Origin: Branchiostoma floridae
Taxonomy: Eukaryota; Chordata; Leptocardii; Amphioxiformes; Branchiostomatidae
Length of the DNA: 64,000 nt
Direction: 5' to 3'
Assembly: GCF_000003815.2 (NCBI RefSeq)
Contig: NC_049983.1
Coordinates: 21,900,468 to 21,964,467 of the forward strand
The notes under the pieces were generated by a model. The model made no database searches, was not told the DNA's origin, and saw only the letters and a program-made list of their open reading frames with translations. Positions 56,901-64,000 of the stretch are shown here, piece by piece; the stretch's first letter is position 1, and each line of letters starts with the position of its first letter. The position numbers and the translations under genes are program-made.

Positions 56901-58600
56901 ACCTGAACCACTTGACTACTTTGCTCAGAAAGCCCACATCCCACCTTCTCCTGCACAAGATTTCTGTGGGTGTCAAAGACAACGCCAGTCCTCCCAAGTC
57001 TGGGTCATTACAAACCCTACTCCTGTAGAGTGCACAGGCCAGCAGAGTTAGCAGGTGTGCCTTGTGGAGGCTCTCCCTCTGCTCTTTGTTCATCCTTCGA
57101 ATTGCCCGTTTGATATAACCTTTCCAATCAAACTGCTTTTTCTTCTTCCTGGACATCCCAGGGATGAGGCCCTCTGATAGCTCAATGCTGATGTCCTGGA
57201 GTTTTTTCTCGGGACTCTTCACTGTTTGAACTTCCTCTACCTCTTCCCATTCAGATTCACTGTCTGAGGATTCATGATGATTCTTCTGTGCGTCAGCCAT
57301 CTCTGCCACACTGGTACTGGCCTCCACTTCTGGATTAACTTTTGCTGCATCATCTTCAATAGATTCTTGACTTGTCTTCATCTTCTTGACCTTTGAAGTA
57401 TCTTCATAGTCATCATCTGCCTTTCCCGACAAGTCTTTCTTTTCTTGCCCTCCTACATATGTCCTCTTCTTCCTTGCTCCTCTCCTCTTGCCAGTTGTCT
57501 CCTCTTTGTCCCCTTTATCTATCTGTGTAGATACCCTACTGTTACTCTTAGACTTTGCTGCTGAACGTCTCTTTTTGACCTTAGAAGTTGTTTGTCCATC
57601 ATCTTCAAAGTCATCATCATCATCCTTTCCCATGCTATCCTCTTCTTGTGCATCTCCATCTTTCCTCCTCTTCCTTGTCCCTTTCCTCTTGACAGTTGTC
57701 CCTTCTTCCTCACCTTCATCTTTCTGTGCAGATGTTCCACCATTAGACTTTGCTGTACGTCCCTTTCCTTTCCCTTTTCCTGTCACACATTTTTCAACCT
57801 CTGAATTGTTTGTTGTAGTCTTCTTAACAGCTCTTCCGTTTCTATTTCTATCATCAAGAGCTTCTTTGACTTGTGTTTTGCCCTTACTGGACTTGTCTGT
57901 GGAGTTTTTGGTTGGAAGATTTGCTCCATTGGACATCAAGTCAGAATCTTGCAAGTTATCCAGTACAACTACTGGAACCTTTCTGGTTTTCTTGCTTTTT
58001 GATCCAGCTTCAACTGAAGTTCTCTTAACCCCAGATTTGACGTCAGCTGGAAGTGACTTTGTTCCTGATCCTGTGGACAGACATATGAAACTGTAATTAT
58101 TTTTGCTGTATTGTCACTTCTGGAAGAGTAGCTGTCACTTTTTACACAAACCAACCATCATGAATAGATCTACAATATAACCATTCCAACCCAACATTCT
58201 AACTGGGCATTTAAGGCTTCCCAGCTGGGTAAATTGAAATTTATACATTCCATTATTTTCTTGAAAGAATTCTAAACATTTTTTGACAAATAGATGAGCT
58301 CATCAGATACTAGTAATTAACTTTGTTACCATGGTATTACCATATAAATTAACTCCTGGTATGGCGAAGTAAAATGGAAATTTGTATTACACTAACTTCT
58401 ATTAGACTCATTTAGACTTAGAGGTTCTAACATTAGGTTATATCAAGGAGGTTAGAAAGACCTCCTTGGTAAATAAATTTGCAAAGGATCAGCTGAGCTG
58501 AGCTGGCAGCTCGAATGTTGGGCTCACCAGCCGATTTCCCGCCTCCGTTTTGCTCCACCATCCTGGCTGAGCTCCGTGTTTGTCTGTTCTGCCTCCCCAT
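50928..58600 (-). CDS. XPC: XPC / Rad4 DNA-damage recognition protein
   Basis: Nine exons join in phase: 58600-58528, 58070-56722, 56565-55721, 55334-55152, 54269-54084, 53564-53437, 53063-52942, 52034-51891, 51149-50928; about 1083 aa (human 940). The first part is Lys/Ser/acid-rich with SEWEEVEEV, then [20 protein letters not shown] and [13 protein letters not shown]. The split transglutaminase-like domain includes [20 protein letters not shown] and, after a long disordered insert, [18 protein letters not shown] and [14 protein letters not shown]1 has [23 protein letters not shown]2/3 have [39 protein letters not shown] and [10 protein letters not shown]. The C-terminus has eight consecutive Asp codons and ends HLFPFEKL. 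It acts in the nucleus, sensing helix distortion to start global-genome nucleotide-excision repair with RAD23B and centrin. Start ATG 58600 gives exon 1 [20 protein letters not shown] with a phase-1 join. Identity is certain; the exact N-terminus less so. Confidence 0.97.
51409..51611. repeat. CTGTAAATGCA MITE in an XPC intron
   Basis: CTGTAAATGCATTTAAG and TCTACATTTACAG flanked by TA. The interior GGTGGTTTTAAATT/AAATCCACCGCGAAC folds back. Related left-end fragment at 53986 in another XPC intron. Confidence 0.82.
52088..52420. repeat. MITE with CAGGGC..GAAATAC ends in an XPC intron
   Basis: CAGGGCATGAAATAC (52088-52102) is inverted at GTATTTCAAGCCCTG (52406-52420). The interior repeats ACCTGCAC in both orientations. 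Confidence 0.75.
52761..52864. repeat. (CTCA)26 microsatellite in an XPC intron
   Basis: 104 bp of uninterrupted CTCA units. Confidence 0.98.
54180..54800 (-). repeat. ~154-bp tandem copies of XPC exon 5 start and its acceptor
   Basis: GAACACACTCCCTGTA (exon 5 start plus acceptor on the plus strand) begins at 54259, 54413, 54567 and 54720: spacing 154, 154, 153. Only the 54084-54269 copy is the full exon. The others keep the acceptor and code [15 protein letters not shown]-like starts but lose the rest and the donor. They lie upstream of the real exon in the direction of transcription. Confidence 0.92.
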
Positions 58601-59160
58601 TATTTCAAAGAGATAGATATAGGATTTTACGGAACTAAAAGAACGCTCTAGATAGAAAGTGAAAACCCTCCCTTCCAAAATACATGTGTTTGTTGTATAA
58701 TCTCAGTAGCTGAAACCACTTTTAACAAGGGGAGCAACAATTATTTTCTCTGCTCAAAGAATATTATTCTTAAAAAGTAAAAATTAATAGATGGTGAAAA
58801 TCAGGTACAAATGACGGATAAGTTATTTTTGATGGTGGTAAAAATATCATAACTAGTTTATAATTCTTTTTTTAACTACTCTTCTCTTCCCTACAACTAA
58901 GCAACCCACCCCTGACCCAAATAGAATCTCTCAGATCCGAAACCACTGCGGACAAGGGGAGTCGTACATGTTTTCTGGAATTATTGTTGAGGATACCTCG
59001 AGGAAACATATGTGAATCATACCTTTGAATAAATTACAAAATGAAATATTATACATGAACTTTTATTTCATATTTTTCTTGGTTGCGAAAATAAGACAAT
59101 AACTGAGCGTCCTCCCCCGCTGACCAAAATAGAATCTCCCTAGCCTGCACGCTTGAAAAA
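58601..59160. promoter_or_regulatory. Likely bidirectional promoter of XPC and LSM3
   Basis: 560 bp between the two divergent start codons. AT-rich, with no TATA box in an obvious place that I would defend. Shared-promoter function is inferred from spacing and orientation only. Repeated TAGAATCTC occurs at 58921 and 59129. Confidence 0.6.
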
Positions 59161-59750
59161 ATGGCGGACGAAGAGGTTTGTATCTATTTTTCTCACATCC
59201 AAAAGAGATTTTTGCACACATTTAACGTACCAAAACACATAGTCATACGCGCATAGGATACTTTGAGTTGTTGCCATTCTGTGCACTCGTGTATTAGCCT
59301 GTCACGAAGGCCCTTGTCACACAGTGCTGATCCAAGTGATACAGGTTTGCGGCCGAGTTCTTTTCAAATTGAAAACACTACCTGCATACCCGATAAACAC
59401 GTGGGCCCAGCTCAACCTGCTTTATAATTTGATGCTGTAACCTTGTGTTTCCATCCCTACAGCAACCACAGACCGCAGTGGTCGGGTAATGACCATAGTG
59501 ACTTTTAGAGTTTGTGCCTGAGTGATGCTGAAACCTTGTATCCCTGTCCCTCCAGCAACCACAGACAGTAGTGGTGGGGAAATTACTTCTGTAGTTTGTG
59601 CCTGTCTAATGATAAAACCTTGTGTGCCTGTTCCTCCAGCAACCCCAGACTGCAGTAGTAGAGGAGCCGCTGGACCTGATCCGCCTCAGTCTGGACGAGA
59701 GGATCTATGTCAAGATGAGAAATGACAGAGAGCTGAGGGGAAGGCTCCAT
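59161..59750 (+). CDS. LSM3: LSM3, U6 snRNA-associated Sm-like protein (5' part)
   Basis: Exon 1 (59161-59175) encodes MADEE. Exon 2 (59640-59750) encodes [20 protein letters not shown], then [17 protein letters not shown], ending CAT/GTAAGC. Phases agree (0 and 0). Human LSM3 has the same [20 protein letters not shown] stretch, so the identification is secure. It is a ring subunit of LSM2-8 (nuclear U6 snRNP, splicing) and LSM1-7 (cytoplasmic mRNA decapping). The Sm1 motif is only started here; the remaining exons (from the AYDQHLN region) were not found up to base 64000, so the gene is partial. The exon 2 acceptor CTCCAG/C at 59639 is preceded by two decoy copies. Confidence 0.95.
59425..59655 (+). 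repeat. ~85-93-bp tandem copies of LSM3 exon 2 start and acceptor
   Basis: CAGCAACC begins at 59460, 59553 and 59637 (spacing 93 and 84). Each is preceded by ACCTTGTRTBCCTGT-like sequence and a pyrimidine tract. The first two copies keep the acceptor and about 25-30 bp of exon and then diverge; the third is the real exon. Confidence 0.9.
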
Positions 59751-61977
59751 GTAAGCAGAATCAGTAGCTTTTTTTAATGCCTGGAAGTTGCTATTTACAG
59801 CTAGGAGGGTCTATCTCGGGGGGTCACTTAGATAAAATTCCGTAGCATAGCTTTAATATACCTACAGGTACTAGCTACCAAATACACTTAATTACCTCCA
59901 TGAAATGTCATGGAATGGAGGTTATATTTTCTGTTATGTGTCTCTGTCTGTGTAGATGATTACTCAAGATCGGCTGGATGGATTGGTTTCATACTTGTTG
60001 TGTTGGTGGGGTGTGATGAAAGCTCGAATTGATGAGATTTTGGGAGCCGTATCTGTCGTTATAATCGATGTAATAATATCAGAAATCACCCCTATATTTG
60101 AGATATATTGGTACAGGCATCCTGCTTTATGTGTTTGTTAATGGGCTTAGCTCCAAGCAGATGGTGAGGTGACAGCTGTTTGGGGAACCCCGAGTTTTTT
60201 TATATGATAATTAGTTTTATTTATGTCTGCTTAGGATATCATGGAGATGTGAAGCGTAAGTATAATTGTAAGAAGTTGAGGTACATTTAACGATAATGCT
60301 TAACAGGTATGGATGTCTCACATACTGTACTGCTGATTTGAGTGACATGGTGATTAAAATGCCATTAGGTCCTCTCATCGGGGTTGGGTGTCAGAAGTTT
60401 TATGGGCGATACAGATATTCTGATTTTGTTACGATAAGGGACAGTTGTTAGTTGTCTCTTTCGTAGCCAATGGTACTTGTTTTTTAGCAGACGGGGTTGC
60501 TCCATTCACTTAAGATTGCCCAGGCCTGCCTTGCCAGATATCTCATTTAAATATGATTATTAGGTACTTGGATATTGAAATGAGCCAAGTGCCAGTATAT
60601 AGCTTGTAAATATGCAGTAGTTTGAGTGATAATTGCCGCCCAGTGTCCCGCCTTCACTTTGCATCCCAATCAGGCGCTAATCTGTCCTGGTGAGGTAATT
60701 GCTCGCACTCAATTTCTAAAATCTGAGGAAGTGCAAAGGGAAGGACAAGAAAGTCGTGTGTTTATACATACAGAATACTGGTTCATGGCCACTAATGATT
60801 TCGGCACAAGAAACAATACACATCTGTGAAACGCTGAATGGGGATATGGGAATGCACGCGCTTTGATTAACTTTCAATCTATTTTCTAATCGTCATTTCT
60901 TTATTCTTATTGATTCATTTTCTTTAACCATAAATTTGACACGTAAATATGACACTTTTGAGTTTGTCAATCACAGCTGAGCAACCATGGAAGCTCCTTT
61001 GTTCAATCCTAAATTTCAGCAGGGCAGCCATTGTAAAAGTTGTATTTGCCACGACGTATGTGTAGTCTGGTCTTTTGTCTCTGTCCGGGTGTGAACTACA
61101 AACAAAAAGTACCATCTTCACAACCAGGGAGAACTACAATCTAACCCATACAAAAGATGGGGAAAAAATCACAGTCTCATACTCATACATTTATCAAAAA
61201 TGTTATGCATCATACTTGAAGTGCTTCAAGTAAACTGCAAAAGAGCACAGCACAACATAAAAACATTAAATAGAAGACACCCTATATATTTCTATATAAA
61301 TGACCAGACTTTTTTGCCCAATATAACGGCCGGGGAAAAGGCATTTCACCAACATGGGCGTTTCTGATAAGGGAATCACATGATTCTAGCTATAAAAAGA
61401 AAAGAACATACGAGTTGAATTAGTGTGGTTATTTTCCTTTGTCGGCCTAGATCATATGTATGGTTGTCTGCCTGGATCAACCTCCAAATAACACAATTTT
61501 TGTACAACTGTCTTGGGGGGAATATAGAAGGAGGAGACCAATGTCACCTTTTTCACGTTTTTCTACAAAAGTTTACACATCGAAGTATACTGTACATGCA
61601 TTTGGGTGGATTTCAAATTCTTTTCATCATGGGCAATTTTACTCTGACAGCCCTAAACAAACATTCTAATCAGTAATGATAACAAACATGGCGACAGGCC
61701 AGAATCATTATGGCTGTAGATTGCATAGTATTCTATAATGATTTGTTGTTCTCAGGGTCAGTTTTATACACTATTTCATGCAAACTATAGCAACCCGTAT
61801 TATGTTTTACTTCTCAAAGCACACAATTAGCTCTCTGTTCTATTCTGGTGCGTTCGAAAAAATTGTTGGACCAAAATCGCGTCATTTCATACCCCAGTTT
61901 GGCAGTATTGAGTCAAGAAGGTTGTAATGTATTGAGCAAGGAGGTTAATATCTGAGGCTTCTGAGCTATATAACTTA
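59751..61977. other. LSM3 intron or downstream region, no further exon seen
   Basis: Bases 59884-60105 are a reversed fragment of the 283-1336 repeat (CATGGAATGGAGGTTATAT; GGTGTGATGAAAGCT). The rest is AT-rich. I searched for codons of the next LSM3 segment (AYDQHLNMILG) and did not see them. Confidence 0.5.
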
Positions 61978-62090
61978 TCTCCAAGCAGAACTTGCGGAAG
62001 CAATTATTATTAAAGATAGTATTAGTGAGGAGTTTCATTAGCCTCCGCCTTCCTTCCCAAGCTAATGATGCTATCTTATGCCACGGCAAA
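61978..62090. repeat. Degenerate TAATCTCC-family fold-back element
   Basis: The left end TTATCTCCAAGCAGAACTTG, internal GATAGTATTAGTGAGGAG and CTTATGCCACGGCAA keep the family order, but the right CTGCTTGGAGATTA end is lost. Confidence 0.6.
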
Positions 62091-64000
62091 CTCCCTTCCT
62101 CGGTAAACCAAGCTCCTTGGGCAAAACCCCTTTCCCGGCGCATGAAAACGTAGCTAAACGTTGAAAATCGCGAACCCCCCATCCCCAATAAAAACCAGCC
62201 CCGTTCGAAGACTGCAACAGAGGCCAAGTCGGACTTGTTTTGAGCGAATTTTGCTGAGTTTTTGCCGAATAGTACAGTCTCTTGACACCAGGGATTCGAA
62301 GCCACGCTGCGGGGCTAAAATGCCCGGCCCAGTTGGTGGCGCTTGAACCCTACTTTTACATTTGGTACGGCTTTCTCGATGTGCATCTTGTAGAATCCAT
62401 CTTCAATGTAAATAGAGAGACTTATTCTCTAACATTGACTAAAACTTTTCTCGTTCTATGAGCATAATAACAATCTTGCTACAAAACAACAGTTACTGTT
62501 TATACCAACAAACTAGTCTACGCATAACAATAAACCTTGGTTCTTTTGTCATGGCACAAGTGCAAATTACAGCTAATTCCTTCCCATGGAGGTGCTAATT
62601 ACGACCTGTCACGTTGAGTGATGGGCAGATTTACTAAAACATGGCTTACAGGGTAAAAATTGATGGTACAAACTTCAAACCTTTGTAGAAAACGGTAGCA
62701 ATGACTTAAAATGATTGAAAAGGAAATTAAATCGTTGGAAATGTCCTGTTCTACACTCAGATGTAGTTGAATATATTGTATATGGTCTTTGTTTTGAGTT
62801 ATAAGGTGATTATAGAAAAAGGTACCCTAAAATTATATGCATAAATGTGAAAAAATCAATATTTTTCACAGAGCAGGAACACGTTTCTCAATAAATCTCA
62901 CTAGTTCTGAAAGGGAACATATGTCAGTATGTACTAAAACATTTTCATGTAATTTGCGCGTTGGGAATGGTTTTCTAGACTACATTTTTTTGGAAAAATT
63001 ATACATCATAATAAATTGTAAAATCTCAAAATTCAGAGTATGTAACTTCATAAATGACTCATGTTTGCATTTCTATAGTTGTGCTTTCCGTATACACCAG
63101 ATTTGAGGCATTTTCAAGCTTCTATGACGGAGTTATAACAATTTTCCTACAGGACTTTGAAAGTAGTGCTCATATGCCCTGGGCCATCTTAAGTCAACAG
63201 AGTGGCGCCAAGTATTCATCTTACAGTTGGTGTAGGGCTGTCAGAGGAAAGTGTGCATCTCGTTTTTGTACTGTGTGAACAGCTGATGTTATGACATATT
63301 GGTGGAAAATCAAATCACCATCTGACTAAAGTTGGCCACATCCCTTCTTCTTTCTGAGTTTCCAAACTTCCTCCCACCACACAGCTCTGAGGCACATAGT
63401 CGAACCTCAATAATGCTGACAACCTTAGACATTTTAAATGCCAAACATCAAGCTTGAGGAACACCACGCTACCATATGCCGTCGACCTCTTAAACGCACA
63501 TTACACAATTAAGTGTCACATTTTTATAATTACTAATCAGATGGACATCCTCTGTGTTATTAAATAAATACACCACTACTTTCCCATAACATTTATATTA
63601 TATAACCATTACTCTCAAATACAACTGACTATAAACATACATACCATCCACAAAAAAGCAATAAATATTTCATGGAGGTATGAGGTCCCCGAACTCTAGT
63701 TTTATATCCTGTCAGGATGCTTGTTGCTGTTGCTAGGTAGACTCCTAACATCATCTCAGCATCGTAAATGGATTACTCTTCAGGGATACCAGAAATGGCA
63801 TGACAGCTGTCAGCAGACGACGGGAAGTAATTTCCTGTTGATACCAGTGATATTGTAATTGTAAGAATCCAAATGGCACACACACTTAGCCTGGGTACCA
63901 TCCTATTTCTACCGGGGCTCCTACACACCGACTACCACAAAACAAAAAAAAAGCGAAAAAAAAAAAAAATATACGACTATCTCAAAAAATTACACGAAAA
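62091..64000. other. Distal sequence, repeat ends only
   Basis: Bases 63661-63700 are a reversed ACTAGAGTTCGG / CCTCATACCTCCATGAAAT end of the 283-type repeat. At 63889 a TAGCCTGGGTACCATCCTAT end begins. No LSM3 exon or other gene is recognised. Confidence 0.45.

Noticed and set aside
57488-58096. 202-codon Ser/Leu/Phe-rich frame on the plus strand
   Set aside because: It is antisense to XPC exon 2 and reflects its Lys/Glu/Ser-rich codons.

Overview
The window is animal nuclear DNA, most likely from a lancelet (Branchiostoma). Reasons: GT-AG introns in most genes, a chordate-style head-to-head XPC/LSM3 pair, an NLR receptor and a second leucine-rich-repeat gene end of the kind that is expanded in amphioxus, a ZIP-transporter duplicate pair, and very dense small inverted-repeat elements. 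Six runs of N mark assembly gaps. The species call is inference; no rRNA or mitochondrial marker is present.

Layout, left to right. 1-1581: 3' end of a leucine-rich-repeat gene (+). 2.8-5.2 kb: repeats, including a tRNA-like SINE. 5.5-11.4 kb: eight-exon-scale EF-hand gene resembling EFCAB12 (-). 12.8-14.1 kb: two-exon rolling-stone-like membrane protein (-). 14.9-21.6 kb: repeat-rich, with fold-back elements and retrotransposon remnants. 21.8-25.2 kb: NACHT-LRR receptor with an eroded P-loop (-). 25.2-31.9 kb: mostly non-coding with MITEs, microsatellites and hairpins. 31.95-33.87 kb: 70-bp tandem array with an inverted head. 34.1-42.5 kb: seven-exon ATP-grasp-like gene (+) whose large first intron holds a SINE and a LINE that was itself split by a fold-back element. 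43.8-49.5 kb: a large inverted duplication carrying two divergent SLC39A-type (ZIP) zinc transporter copies, one with a 5' frameshift. 50.9-58.6 kb: XPC/Rad4 DNA-damage sensor (-), nine exons. 59.16 kb: LSM3 (+), first two exons, running out of the window.

The genes do not form one pathway. XPC acts in nucleotide-excision repair, LSM3 in U6 snRNA and mRNA-decay rings, the ZIP proteins in metal uptake, and the NLR in innate sensing. The XPC and LSM3 start codons are 560 bp apart and probably share a promoter; the same neighbour pair exists in human 3p25.

The most unusual structure is not one gene. (1) Three separate genes (EFCAB12-like, XPC, LSM3) each have part of one exon plus its splice site tandemly repeated in the adjoining intron. 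(2) A fold-back element family (ends TARTCTCC/GGAGAYTA) is flanked by 8-9 bp target duplications, and three assembly gaps lie inside such hairpins. (3) Two dispersed repeats share a hairpin with compensatory base changes and a CTGAAGA/GAAA core reminiscent of hammerhead ribozymes. I did not find a clearly new protein system; the best novelty candidates are the covarying hairpin, the P-loop-degenerate NLR and the ATP-grasp-like protein.
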